Origin: Bdellovibrionales bacterium RIFCSPHIGHO2_01_FULL_40_29
GTDB lineage: Bacteria > Bdellovibrionota > Bdellovibrionia > Bdellovibrionales > Bdellovibrionaceae
DNA length: 64,000 nt
NCBI GenBank assembly: GCA_001771815.1
Contig: MEPU01000007.1
Location: forward strand, 124,001-188,000
Reading direction: 5' to 3'
Positions 1 through 9,050 of the stretch are shown piece after piece; the first letter of the stretch is position 1, and each line of letters starts with the position of its first letter. A program made the translations under genes and the position numbers. The notes under the pieces are model-generated. The model searched no databases, was not told the DNA's origin, and worked only from the letters and a program-made list of their open reading frames with translations.

Positions 1-778
1 TAACTACGGTGAATTCATCAATTTCTTGACGTAAAATTTGGCTGGCATAATCGTCACAGATCTCGCCTAATTTTAGATTTGTTTTTTTAAGGAATTCAAT
101 TTCTGGGGTATCTTGGTCAGTCAAGTTGACAGCATTCTGCATTTGCATGAATCTCAAAATATCACGTAAATTTTTTCGCACATCATGAACTTCGTCGACG
201 GTTAAGTTGGTTTTGGCCATGAGGGCTTTAGTGTCTTTAAGAAGCGATTTAAAATATTTTTTGACTGATTTTTTCTTTGCTGGTTGTGAGCTTTTTAAAA
301 GAGCATCAAAATCAAGCTCATCATGTCGTTTGAGGATTCTTTTCGCCATCTTTTGAGCACCTTCAGAGTCCACCATCAGTAAGTAATCTTTGAGCACTCC
401 AAAATCTCGTACAAATTCAGCGAATTCCTTAGGACTTTTGTGTCTTTCATCCGAGGTTTGAAAAATAGACCGCAAGAATGAAGAACTTTGGCGGAGCTTG
501 ATAATAAATTTTCGTTCGTCAGAGGGGAGCTCTTCAAGACCATTATCCTTAATGAATGATAAAATGGAATGCAGTTTTGAAATTTCAAAATCGCTGGTTA
601 AATTATTGTGGGCCATTGTCAAGAATTGCTGGGATTGTTTTTTTCCAGTGATCGAAATGATAAACTCAGTTGTTTTAAATGTTTTTTCAAAGAGTTCCGT
701 ACAAGACAAACCTTGGCCATGGGCACTTCCCATGGCAATCAGGATCAGTATCGGCAGTAAAAATCTGAGAATTGGCAT
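1..778 (-). CDS. Secreted protein of unknown function (C-terminus outside window)
   Basis: An open frame runs from the ATG at 778 off the left edge (259 codons visible, no stop). The protein begins MPILRFLLPILILIAMGSAHGQ, a clear signal peptide with cleavage likely after AHG, followed by a short cysteine-containing stretch (LSCTELF). The rest is charged and predicted helical, rich in Lys and Asp. A segment VHDVRKNLRDILRF near residue 205 loosely resembles the histidine-anchored helices of CHAD domains, but this is not enough to assign a family. No strong Shine-Dalgarno sequence is visible in front of the ATG. It is divergent from the ABC-F gene. I do not recognise the function. Confidence 0.75.
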   Translation of the reverse strand, partial: MPILRFLLPILILIAMGSAHGQGLSCTELFEKTFKTTEFIISITGKKQSQQFLTMAHNNLTSDFEISKLHSILSFIKDNGLEELPSDERKFIIKLRQSSSFLRSIFQTSDERHKSPKEFAEFVRDFGVLKDYLLMVDSEGAQKMAKRILKRHDELDFDALLKSSQPAKKKSVKKYFKSLLKDTKALMAKTNLTVDEVHDVRKNLRDILRFMQMQNAVNLTDQDTPEIEFLKKTNLKLGEICDDYASQILRQEIDEFTVV

Positions 779-896
779 TGGACGAATGTAGCGTAAAGCG
801 TATGCTTTCCACAACTGTAATGATTTTGACAGGGAAAACATGAAAGTGTCGAAGTTATGTATGCTGCCTCATGGGTAAAATGGCTCTAATCAAATT

Positions 897-925
897 TTGA
901 CATTTTTTGTCGTTTCAAGGATACT
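897..925 (+). promoter_or_regulatory. Possible sigma70 promoter immediately before the ABC-F gene
   Basis: TTGACA at 897-902 and GATACT at 920-925 are separated by 17 bases, which fits a sigma70 promoter. Transcription would begin at or next to the ATG at 932, giving an almost leaderless mRNA. An AAGGA at 917-921 would otherwise serve as ribosome binding site, so the two readings exclude each other. Confidence 0.3.
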
Positions 926-931
926 TCCGGC

Positions 932-2560
932 ATGGTTTCATTCAATGCAGTTACAAAACAACACGGTACACGAATTCTCTACGCCAACGCTTCATTTCAA
1001 ATTAATCCCGGAGATAAGGTCGGATTGGTAGGGCCCAATGGTGCTGGCAAAACCACATTGTTTCGTTTGTTGATGAAAGAAGAATCTCCAGATGCGGGAT
1101 CAGTCAGTGTTCCTGAAAAATTGCGATTAGGTTATTTTTCACAAAATATTGAAGAGATGCGCGGACGCAGTGTTTTGGAAGAAGTTTTGTCTGCAGGAAA
1201 CTTGGAAAGTCTCAACAAAGAAATTCAAGCCTTAGAAACCAAGTTGTCCGATCCTGATTTGACCGAAGCAGATATGATTGTCACGGTTGAGCGCTATGGT
1301 GAATTGCAATCTCAGTTTGAAGCTGTTGGTGGTTATGACCTAGAAAGCAAAGCTCAAGAAATTTTAGGCGGATTGGGATATTCAAACGAGGATATGCGAT
1401 TGGATGTCGGTAAATTTTCTGGTGGATGGAAAATGCGAGTGTCCTTAGCTAAAATTTTATTGCTGATGCCCGATATGCTTTTGATGGACGAGCCAACGAA
1501 TCACTTGGATGTGGAGTCCATCGTTTGGTTAGAGCAATGGCTCAAAGAGTACAAAGGCGCTCTTTTAATGACGTCGCATGACCGCGAATTTATGAATCGT
1601 CTCTGTACAAAAACCATCGAAGTCGCCAATAAGGCGCTGACTGTTTATGGTGGCAATTATGACTTTTATGATCGTGAAAAAGCCATTCGTCGTGAGCAAC
1701 TTTTAGCTGCAGCTTCACGCCAAGAAGATATGCTGGCCAAAGAAGAAGAATTTATCGCACGTTTTGCAGCCCGGGCTTCGCATGCGGCACAAGTGCAATC
1801 GCGCGTGAAAAAAATTGATAAAATTGATCGTATTGAAATTCCACCTGAAGATCGCGTGATGAATTTTGAATGGCCAACTCCTCCGCGCGGTGGAGAAGAA
1901 GTCGTAAAATTTCAGAACCTATCAAAAGTTTATGATTTAGAAGATGGTCGTCGTAAAAATGTTTTTTCAAATGCAACGGGATTGGTGAAACGCCAAGATC
2001 GCGTGGCTGTCGTCGGTGTAAATGGAGCTGGGAAATCAACTCTTTTAAAAATCATTACGGGACAAACCGATGCCACGGCCGGCACATGTAACGTGGGACC
2101 AAGTATTTCATATGGCTATTTTTCGCAAAATTCTTTGGATTTGCTGGATCCTAAGAAAACAATCTTGCAAGAGGTTGAGGGCCGAGTTCCCAATGCGGGT
2201 TTAGGATTTATTCGAAATTTGTTGGGTTCTTTTTTATTCTCTGGAGAAGAGGTCGAGAAAAAAGTATCCGTCCTTTCGGGGGGCGAAAAATCCCGCGTTC
2301 TCTTGGCGTGTATTTTATCTCATCCTGTGAATTTTCTTGTTTTGGATGAGCCCACCAATCACTTGGACATCAAATCACGAGAAGTTTTATTGAATGCCAT
2401 CAAAAATTTTCCAGGAACTGTGATGATGGTATCCCATGATCGGTACTTCTTAAAAGAAATCACAACCAAGGTTTTTGAAATTGATAAGAATGAGCTGCAT
2501 ATTATCGATGGTGATTATGCTCATTACTTGGAATTTAAATCCAAGCGAGCGTCCACTTAA
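932..2560 (+). CDS. ABC-F family ATPase (ribosome-associated type, YheS/YbiT-like)
   Basis: 542 residues with two ABC ATPase domains in one chain and no membrane segments, the ABC-F layout. The first domain has Walker A GPNGAGKTT (about 34-42), signature SGGWKMR (about 163) and Walker B MLLMDEPTNHLD (about 183). The second has GVNGAGKST (about 363), LSGGEKS (about 448) and LVLDEPTNHLD (about 468). The charged interdomain linker (about 240-310) corresponds to the P-site tRNA interaction motif of the family. ABC-F proteins bind the ribosomal E site and act in translation or antibiotic protection; which role applies here cannot be read from the sequence. AAGGA lies 10 bases before the ATG. The gene converges with the mrp-like gene with 11 bases between. 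Confidence 0.93.
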   Translation: MVSFNAVTKQHGTRILYANASFQINPGDKVGLVGPNGAGKTTLFRLLMKEESPDAGSVSVPEKLRLGYFSQNIEEMRGRSVLEEVLSAGNLESLNKEIQALETKLSDPDLTEADMIVTVERYGELQSQFEAVGGYDLESKAQEILGGLGYSNEDMRLDVGKFSGGWKMRVSLAKILLLMPDMLLMDEPTNHLDVESIVWLEQWLKEYKGALLMTSHDREFMNRLCTKTIEVANKALTVYGGNYDFYDREKAIRREQLLAAASRQEDMLAKEEEFIARFAARASHAAQVQSRVKKIDKIDRIEIPPEDRVMNFEWPTPPRGGEEVVKFQNLSKVYDLEDGRRKNVFSNATGLVKRQDRVAVVGVNGAGKSTLLKIITGQTDATAGTCNVGPSISYGYFSQNSLDLLDPKKTILQEVEGRVPNAGLGFIRNLLGSFLFSGEEVEKKVSVLSGGEKSRVLLACILSHPVNFLVLDEPTNHLDIKSREVLLNAIKNFPGTVMMVSHDRYFLKEITTKVFEIDKNELHIIDGDYAHYLEFKSKRAST

Positions 2561-2571
2561 TCATCACAGGG

Positions 2572-3357
2572 CTAGACCATAGTACTTATTTTTTTTGCCA
2601 AATCTTTGAAGACCAATCCTTCCGTTCCAGTGGGGTTGCTCTCGACAATCGGAATGCCGGCTTCTGAGGCTAAACTGACGGATGGATTAAATGGAATTTC
2701 AACCAGTTTTGGAATTTTTTTAGAATTCAAATACGAATTCATTTCACCTTTGGGATAGAGCTGAATTTTCTCTTGGTTTGTGGGATTCAGCATGTAGGAC
2801 ATATTTTCGACCATGCCGGCAATTTTAACTCCGGTGCGTTCAAACATATCAATGGCTTTTTTGGCATCAACTAGGGAAATATTTTGTGGGGTGGATACAA
2901 TGACAGCACCCCAAGTTGGGACTTTTTGTACCAATGAAAGTTGCACATCGCCTGTACCAGGAGGAAGGTCGATAATCAAATAATCCAGCTCGCCCCATTG
3001 AACATCACGAAAAAACTGATCCATGGCTTTAAAAAGCATCGGTCCTCGCCAAACGACCGCAGCACCTTCCTCGACCATAAATCCAATACTCATGATTTTA
3101 ATTCCGTAGCGGGTGATAGGGATAATTTTATTACCGTCTGCGATGGTGGGTTTTTGGTTGAGAGCTCCCATCATGCGCGGCAAGCTGGGGCCATAGATAT
3201 CGGCATCCAGCAGGCCAACTGTCCCGAATTCACGCAGGGCAAGGGCTAAATTTGTAGCGACGGTGCTTTTGCCAACGCCACCTTTGCCGGAAGCCACGGC
3301 TATAATCTTTTTAACGCCTGAAATGGGTTGCTGTTGATCAAATGGATTCGCTGCCAT
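2572..3357 (-). CDS. Mrp/NBP35-like P-loop ATPase lacking the CxxC motif
   Basis: 261 residues from the ATG at 3357, preferred over the in-frame GTG at 3363 because AAAGAGG sits at good distance before the ATG. The deviant Walker A is SGKGGVGKST (about 23-32), followed by LLDADIYGPSLPRMMG and LIIDLPPGTGD, all hallmarks of the Mrp/ApbC/NBP35 family of iron-sulfur cluster carriers. The N-terminal DUF59/MIP18 domain found in many Mrp proteins is absent. In the family the segment after ENMSY normally carries CPxC, which binds a bridging cluster in a dimer. Here it reads ENMSYMLNPTNQ, and the whole protein contains no cysteine. It is therefore probably an ATPase that cannot hold the canonical cluster. 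Confidence 0.92.
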   Translation of the reverse strand: MAANPFDQQQPISGVKKIIAVASGKGGVGKSTVATNLALALREFGTVGLLDADIYGPSLPRMMGALNQKPTIADGNKIIPITRYGIKIMSIGFMVEEGAAVVWRGPMLFKAMDQFFRDVQWGELDYLIIDLPPGTGDVQLSLVQKVPTWGAVIVSTPQNISLVDAKKAIDMFERTGVKIAGMVENMSYMLNPTNQEKIQLYPKGEMNSYLNSKKIPKLVEIPFNPSVSLASEAGIPIVESNPTGTEGLVFKDLAKKISTMV

Positions 3358-3398
3358 GAACACCTCTTTACAAAAATGATTCGTACCTTAATAATAAA

Positions 3399-3857
3399 AT
3401 GGTGAATAGCCAACTGTTTTTGTACCTCAACATTGTGATCGGCATCCTGTTCGTTGCCTATTTTCTTTTTTTTCGCGGGAAGCCGCAGCAACCAACAAAA
3501 TTGAATGTGAAAGCCAAAGAGGACTTCACGAAAAGCATCGTTAAGACGCAGGATCTGCCACCGCCATTGGAAGCTCGATTTTCTGAATCGAAAAAAGTGA
3601 CAGTTCTAGAACCTGAGGTCATCTCGCAGACTGTGATTTCAATAAAAGTGCGTCCAGCAAAAAATTTGGGTATCTACTTCGTTTACAATGGGCACGAATG
3701 GGAATGTCATGAGGTTTTGGGAGTGCCTCAGGGGGCATCGCTTCCCGTAGTTACTGAATCTTATCAACAATTAATAAAAACCAGTGACCCGAGTACTTTT
3801 CAATTCTATGAGTCCGCTTATCAAGGTATTTTGTCCCGGTGGAGAGATCGATTATGA
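3399..3857 (+). CDS. Membrane-anchored J-domain-like protein without HPD
   Basis: 152 residues. One N-terminal membrane segment (about 5-24, LFLYLNIVIGILFVAYFLFF) is followed by a low-complexity linker. The C-terminal region (about 100-148) has the pattern of a J domain: WECHEVLGVPQGASLPVV, a central helix TESYQQLIKT, then FQFYESAYQGIL. The invariant HPD tripeptide that activates DnaK is replaced by TSDPST, so DnaK stimulation by the usual mechanism is unlikely. It overlaps the next gene by 4 bases (ATGA) and is divergent from the mrp-like gene. The J-like reading is my inference; the protein could equally be called hypothetical. Confidence 0.8.
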   Translation: MVNSQLFLYLNIVIGILFVAYFLFFRGKPQQPTKLNVKAKEDFTKSIVKTQDLPPPLEARFSESKKVTVLEPEVISQTVISIKVRPAKNLGIYFVYNGHEWECHEVLGVPQGASLPVVTESYQQLIKTSDPSTFQFYESAYQGILSRWRDRL

Positions 3858-4660
3858 GTTTAGAAAATCAGGCTGCTGAGAAAATTCCATTGTTGCAAGT
3901 TGTGAAGAAAACCAGTGGCAGTTTTTTATATCCTCAGGTGATGTTGCTCATTGTTATCCCAATCCTGACGTCAGCTTTTTTTGTTTTTGGATCTTTTTGG
4001 CTAACCTGGGGGTTTTGGAGTGGAATGCTACAAGACGGGTTGGTGCTGATTAATCCTTGGTGGCAGGAGATGTTAGGGAAATTGCCGGTCTTTTTAAATG
4101 AGATTTTGAATGGATTAGGGCCGATCACATCATTTCTTTTATTCTTGTTTTTATTTGCTTTGGCATTTCCACTGATAATTGTTTTAAATTTGGCGATCAC
4201 TTCTGTTTTGGCCAGCACTTATTTGGTTCATTTTTTAAAACGTCGCGAGTATCCAGCTCTTGAAGAGAAAGGCTCGGGCGCCTTCATTCGTGGGATTTGG
4301 AATACGATCACGTCGTGTATTTTGTTTATTCTGGCATGGCTTGTCACGTTACCGCTTTGGTTGATACCAGGCGCACAAATTATTTTGCCGACAATATTAA
4401 CAGCTTGGTTGAATCGACGGATTTGTTTATTTGATGCGCTTGCTGATTTTGCCTCTCCTGAGGAATGGGAGCAAATTAAAGTCAATTTTTTTGGGCAAAG
4501 CTTTGCTCTGGGTGTGTTCACCACAATTTTAAATTATGTGCCGTTCGCTATTGTGTTTTCGCCGGTGGTGACGATGGTTGCATTTGTGCACTATGGTTTG
4601 GGGACGCTTCAGTTGGTTCGTACGACCAAATCAGCTAAAGAACTTAGCACATCATTCTAA
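3854..4660 (+). CDS. EI24/CysZ-like integral membrane protein
   Basis: 268 residues from the ATG at 3854, chosen over the upstream GTG at 3839 because GGTGGAGAG precedes it and it makes an ATGA overlap with the J-like gene. There are several strongly hydrophobic stretches: VMLLIVIPILTSAFFVF, ITSFLLFLFLFALAFPLII, a third around TSCILFILAWLVTLPL, and a C-terminal hairpin. The cytoplasmic-looking loop LADFASPEEWEQIKVNF followed by a final amphipathic and hydrophobic pair is typical of the EI24 domain family, which includes the sulfate permease CysZ. No sulfur genes are nearby, so substrate is unknown. Co-translation with the J-like anchor protein suggests they work together. Confidence 0.75.
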   Translation: MSLENQAAEKIPLLQVVKKTSGSFLYPQVMLLIVIPILTSAFFVFGSFWLTWGFWSGMLQDGLVLINPWWQEMLGKLPVFLNEILNGLGPITSFLLFLFLFALAFPLIIVLNLAITSVLASTYLVHFLKRREYPALEEKGSGAFIRGIWNTITSCILFILAWLVTLPLWLIPGAQIILPTILTAWLNRRICLFDALADFASPEEWEQIKVNFFGQSFALGVFTTILNYVPFAIVFSPVVTMVAFVHYGLGTLQLVRTTKSAKELSTSF

Positions 4661-4766
4661 CGCGACTGTAAACCAAATACCTCCGAATTTGACTGTGCTT
4701 TATCACAAATGCTACGTTTTCTAGAGATATTTTTTTCTGATTTCTTTAGGAAAAGCCGGAGGCTTT

Positions 4767-6122
4767 GTGGTCGTTAAAACTCTGCAAGATTTGAATACTT
4801 TGGTCAGTCTTTCCAAGCGTCGCGGTTTTGTTTTTCAAAGCTCAGAAATTTATGGTGGTTTAGGAAGTTGTTGGGATTATGGTCCTATTGGATCCATTCT
4901 CAAAATGAATGTGAAGCGGGCTTGGTGGAATGCTATGACTCGTCGAAGTGATATCGTGGGTCTTGATGCCGCTATTTTGATGCACCCTACAGTTTGGAAG
5001 GCTTCTGGTCATGTCGATGGATTTTCGGATCCGCTTGTAGATTGCAAAGATTGTAAAACACGTTTTCGCGCAGACAACACCGAATCTTATTTAACAAAAA
5101 AGCAATGTCCTCAGTGTGGTTCTAAAAATTTATCCGAAGAGCGCAATTTCAACTTGATGTTTAAAACTCACATGGGTCCATTGGAAGACACGGGAAGTGT
5201 CGTTTATCTTCGTCCAGAAACAGCTCAAGGACACTTTGTGAATTTTATCAATTGCCAGCAAAGCTCGCGGTATAAAATTCCATTTGGTATTGCGGCGATC
5301 GGAAAATCTTTTCGCAACGAGATCACTCCGGGTAATTTTATTTTCCGAACGCGCGAGTTTGAACAAATGGAAATGCAATACTTTGTGAAGCCCGGAACAG
5401 ATGAGGGTTTCTTCAATGAATGGAAAGAGCGTCGCCTTAATTTCTATTTAAAATTTGGAATTAAAAAAGACAACCTCAAGTTTCATGATCACGAAAAGTT
5501 AGCTCACTACGCGCGTGCTGCAACTGATGTTGAGTACAAATTTCCAATGGGATATTCAGAATTAGAAGGCATTCATAATCGCTCTGATTTTGATTTAACT
5601 CAGCACATGAAGTTTTCTGGTAAATCATTAGAGTATTTCAATGAAGCAACAAAAGAAAAATATATTCCTTACGTGATTGAAACAGCCGTCGGGTGTGATC
5701 GTTTGATTTTGGCATTCATGTGTGATGCCTATCGCGAAGAAGTCACTGTTCAGAAAGATGAAACAACGGGAAAAGAATCCGAGGATATTCGTATCGTGAT
5801 GGGTTTTCATCCAGAGATTGCTCCAATTAAAGTTTGCGTTTTACCTCTTTCGAAAAAAGAAGAGCTCACTGTTCCCGCAATGAAGATTCGAGATCAATTG
5901 GCCGAAGAGTTCGACGTGCAGTATGACGAGACGGCATCGATTGGAAAGCGCTACAGACGGGCTGATGAAATCGGAACGCCATTCTGTGTGACAGTAGATT
6001 TTGAAACGGCCAATGATGGTGCCGTCACTGTTCGTCACCGCGATAAAATGACTCAAGATCGAATTCAAATTTCGCAATTAAATACTTACGTTGCGAATGG
6101 TTTGCGAAATTTTAATACGTAA
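4767..6122 (+). CDS. glyQS: Glycyl-tRNA synthetase, dimeric class II type
   Basis: 451 residues. Attaches glycine to tRNA-Gly. The start is GTG at 4767 with a perfect GGAGG at 4757-4761. N-terminal [17 protein letters not shown] is the family's opening motif. A zinc-binding knuckle CKDC...CPQCG is at about 91-117, class II motif 2 is [19 protein letters not shown], and the motif 3 region is GCDRLILAF. The C-terminal anticodon-binding domain starts near [12 protein letters not shown] and has the expected [15 protein letters not shown]. This is the bacterial/eukaryotic alpha2 type rather than the alpha2beta2 type (glyQ plus glyS) of many proteobacteria. Confidence 0.97.
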   Translation: MVVKTLQDLNTLVSLSKRRGFVFQSSEIYGGLGSCWDYGPIGSILKMNVKRAWWNAMTRRSDIVGLDAAILMHPTVWKASGHVDGFSDPLVDCKDCKTRFRADNTESYLTKKQCPQCGSKNLSEERNFNLMFKTHMGPLEDTGSVVYLRPETAQGHFVNFINCQQSSRYKIPFGIAAIGKSFRNEITPGNFIFRTREFEQMEMQYFVKPGTDEGFFNEWKERRLNFYLKFGIKKDNLKFHDHEKLAHYARAATDVEYKFPMGYSELEGIHNRSDFDLTQHMKFSGKSLEYFNEATKEKYIPYVIETAVGCDRLILAFMCDAYREEVTVQKDETTGKESEDIRIVMGFHPEIAPIKVCVLPLSKKEELTVPAMKIRDQLAEEFDVQYDETASIGKRYRRADEIGTPFCVTVDFETANDGAVTVRHRDKMTQDRIQISQLNTYVANGLRNFNT

Positions 6123-6159
6123 CTTTATTAATTAACCCTAAAAATAAGGAGAGTTGTGA

Positions 6160-8823
6160 ATGGAAACTGTAAACACGACGAAATCCCAGATGCCAAATAA
6201 ATTTGTTTACTACTTTGCCGCTGGCGATGCTGAGGGCAATGCCTCAATGAAGGGTATCCTTGGTGGCAAGGGTGCAAATTTAGCAGAAATGACGGCAATT
6301 GGCCTACCGGTTCCTCCTGGATTCACAATCTCAACAGATATTTGCACGGCTTTTTATGATAATGGCGGAAAATTGCCAGAGTGGGTTCGCCCAAAAGTGA
6401 TGGAGGCCTTAGCCAAAGTCGAGACTCGTATAGGTAAAAAATTTGGGGATGTAAAGAATCCGCTTTTGGTCAGTGTGCGCTCGGGGGCTCGTGCTTCGAT
6501 GCCTGGCATGATGGATACTATTTTAAATTTAGGATTAAATGATCAAACCGTCGAAGGACTTTCGGCGACTTCGAATAACCCTCGTTTTGCATGGGATTCC
6601 TATCGTCGATTTATTCAGATGTACTCGGATGTTGTGATGGGGATGAATTCATCACTTCTTGAGGTTACTCTCGAGGACATGAAAGCTGAAAAGGGTATTC
6701 ATTTTGATACTGATTTGACAGCTGATGATTTGAAAAAATTAGTGGGAAAGTTTAAAGCCTTAGTTCAACAAATGACGGGACAAAGTTTTCCTGCTGATCC
6801 CGTAGATCAACTTTGGGGTGCAATCACAGCTGTTTTTAAAAGCTGGAATACTCCACGAGCAATCACATACCGTGATCTTCATTCCATCCCAGCCAGTTGG
6901 GGTACCGCAGTCAACGTTCAATCGATGGTCTTTGGGAACTTGGGTGAAGACTCAGCAACCGGAGTTGCATTCACTCGTGATCCCAGTACGGGCGAGAGAA
7001 AATTCTACGGAGAATATTTGATCAACGCTCAGGGTGAAGACGTGGTTGCGGGAATTCGCACTCCACAGCCTATTCATTTGTTGCAAGAAACAATGCCTGG
7101 TCCTTACAAAGATTTAGAAGCCGCATATCAAAAATTAGAGCTTTATTTTAAAGACATGCAGGATATTGAATTTACGATTGAAAAAAATAAATTATGGATG
7201 TTGCAAACTCGAACTGGAAAAAGAACGGCTAAAGCCGCACTTCAGATTGCTTGTGACATGATCGACGAAAAAATGTTAACTGAGGACGAAGCGATTTTGC
7301 GTGTTGATCCAGCGTCATTAGACCAATTGTTGCATCCCACTTTGGATCCAAAGGCAGTCAAAACAGTTTTAGCAAAAGGTCTGCCAGCCAGTCCGGGTGG
7401 TGTTTGTGGTCACATTGTTTTTACTCCTGAAGAAGCTGTCGAGCTTCGTGAAAAAGGTCAAAAAGTAATTCTTGTTCGTGTCGAGACTTCTCCCGAAGAT
7501 ATTGCTGGAATGATTGCTGCTCAGGGTATTTTGACGTCCCGAGGTGGAATGACGTCGCATGCGGCGGTTGTTGCTCGTGGTATGGGGAAATGTTGTGTTG
7601 CGGGTTGCAGCGAGATCGACGTCAATCATGAAGCAGAAACTCTTAAGGCAAAGGGATACATTCTTAAAAAAGGTGATCTAATCACTCTGGATGGCTCAAC
7701 CGGCGAAGTTTTTTTAGGCGAGGTGAAGACAATCGAACCTAAGTTGGATGGAAATTTTGATCGCTTGATGAAGATGGCAGATAAAATTCGTCGTATGAAG
7801 GTGCGCGCGAATGCAGATACTCCAGCAGATGCAAAAATTGCCCGTGAATTTGGAGCCGAAGGAATTGGGTTGTGTCGAACAGAGCATATGTTTTTTGGCG
7901 CTGATCGCATCGATTCCGTTCGCGAAATGATTGTTTCGGACACCAAGCCCGAGCGCGAGCGCGCGTTGGCCAAACTTTTACCAATGCAACGAGATGATTT
8001 TTATCAACTGTTTAAAATCATGGATGGTTTTCCAGTAACCATTCGTTTGCTAGATCCTCCATTGCATGAGTTTGTTCCCCACGCTGAAGACGAGATTGTT
8101 GAACTTGCAAAGCGAATTAAGTACGACGTGAATCGATTGAAAAATAAAATTGCATCATTGCACGAATTTAATCCTATGCTAGGACATCGTGGCTGCCGAT
8201 TGGCGATCACTTTCCCAGAAATTTATGAAATGCAATCGCGAGCGATTGCGGAAGCCGCTTCACAATTAGTTTCAGAAGGGTTCAAATTAATTCCTGAAAT
8301 TATGATTCCATTGGTCAGCACGGCCAAAGAACTTGAAATGCTTCGTGCTCAGACCATTGCAATTGTTGAAAAGGTGCAAAAAGAAAAAGGTATCAAGTTC
8401 GACTATCAGGTCGGAACAATGATTGAACTTCCGCGAGCTGCTGTGACAGCTCACGAAATTGCACATCATGCCGATTTCTTTAGCTTTGGTACAAATGATT
8501 TAACTCAAACAACATTGGGACTGTCCCGTGACGATGCCGGGCGATTCTTGGGCACTTATGTTTCTCAGGGAATCTTCGCAAAAGATCCTTTTGTGAGTAT
8601 TGATCAGGTTGGAGTGGGCACGCTTGTGAAAACGGGTGTGGATTTGGGTCGGCAGACAAAGGGTAATTTAAAGGTTGGCGTTTGTGGAGAGCACGGTGGA
8701 GATCCAGATTCCATCGAGTTTTTTGAGAATGTAAACTTGGATTATGTCAGCTGTTCACCATTCCGAGTTCCCATTGCTCGTTTAGCTGCAGCGCGAGCCA
8801 CTCTAAAGCGGAATAAAAAATAG
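6160..8823 (+). CDS. ppdK: Pyruvate, phosphate dikinase
   Basis: 887 residues, the usual length. Interconverts pyruvate, ATP and phosphate with phosphoenolpyruvate, AMP and pyrophosphate. The N-terminal ATP-grasp part opens with GGKGANLAEMTAIGLPVPPGF. The swivelling domain carries the phosphorylated histidine in GGMTSHAAVVARG (His near 466). The C-terminal PEP/pyruvate barrel has GLCRTEHMFF, FGTNDLTQTTLG and the catalytic cysteine in VGVCGEHGGDP (near 840). AAGGAGAG precedes the ATG. The 37-base gap to glyQS allows co-transcription. The enzyme would support gluconeogenesis from amino-acid-derived pyruvate, which fits a protein-consuming lifestyle (inference). Confidence 0.98.
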   Translation: METVNTTKSQMPNKFVYYFAAGDAEGNASMKGILGGKGANLAEMTAIGLPVPPGFTISTDICTAFYDNGGKLPEWVRPKVMEALAKVETRIGKKFGDVKNPLLVSVRSGARASMPGMMDTILNLGLNDQTVEGLSATSNNPRFAWDSYRRFIQMYSDVVMGMNSSLLEVTLEDMKAEKGIHFDTDLTADDLKKLVGKFKALVQQMTGQSFPADPVDQLWGAITAVFKSWNTPRAITYRDLHSIPASWGTAVNVQSMVFGNLGEDSATGVAFTRDPSTGERKFYGEYLINAQGEDVVAGIRTPQPIHLLQETMPGPYKDLEAAYQKLELYFKDMQDIEFTIEKNKLWMLQTRTGKRTAKAALQIACDMIDEKMLTEDEAILRVDPASLDQLLHPTLDPKAVKTVLAKGLPASPGGVCGHIVFTPEEAVELREKGQKVILVRVETSPEDIAGMIAAQGILTSRGGMTSHAAVVARGMGKCCVAGCSEIDVNHEAETLKAKGYILKKGDLITLDGSTGEVFLGEVKTIEPKLDGNFDRLMKMADKIRRMKVRANADTPADAKIAREFGAEGIGLCRTEHMFFGADRIDSVREMIVSDTKPERERALAKLLPMQRDDFYQLFKIMDGFPVTIRLLDPPLHEFVPHAEDEIVELAKRIKYDVNRLKNKIASLHEFNPMLGHRGCRLAITFPEIYEMQSRAIAEAASQLVSEGFKLIPEIMIPLVSTAKELEMLRAQTIAIVEKVQKEKGIKFDYQVGTMIELPRAAVTAHEIAHHADFFSFGTNDLTQTTLGLSRDDAGRFLGTYVSQGIFAKDPFVSIDQVGVGTLVKTGVDLGRQTKGNLKVGVCGEHGGDPDSIEFFENVNLDYVSCSPFRVPIARLAAARATLKRNKK

Positions 8824-8878
8824 CCTTATCATAAAAAGGGCATCAAAAATCAAGCATATCTAATAATTAGGCAGGGCC

Positions 8879-8900
8879 GCGCATCTCTCTATAGATGCGC
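8879..8900 (+). repeat. Hairpin downstream of ppdK
   Basis: GCGCATCT at 8879-8886 and AGATGCGC at 8893-8900 form a perfect 8-bp stem with a 6-base loop. No T-run follows, so it is not a canonical intrinsic terminator; it may stabilise the ppdK mRNA 3' end or act in a leader. A second small inverted repeat, GCGCA/TGCGC, lies just before the smc start. The 227-base gap holds no open reading frame that I would call. Confidence 0.5.
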
Positions 8901-8936
8901 CGCATTCCCAAAAGTGAGCTGGTACCTTTAGGAATG

Positions 8937-8964
8937 TTGACATGGGGGGTGGGGTCCTTAGAAT
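8937..8964 (+). promoter_or_regulatory. Sigma70-type promoter for smc
   Basis: TTGACA at 8937-8942 and TAGAAT at 8959-8964 with a 16-base, G-rich spacer. It lies about 90 bases before the smc start codon and is the best -35/-10 match in this gap. Confidence 0.55.
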
Positions 8965-9050
8965 TAATTTATATGACACTTAGCCTTTGGTCTGGCGCAT
9001 TGGACATTGTGCGCTGCCTTAAGGTTGTTAGCTAAACTAGGGGAATTACT

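Noticed and set aside
498-791. Plus-strand open frame of 97 codons
   Set aside because: It is antisense to the secreted protein gene that runs off the left edge; that gene has a signal peptide and coding character.
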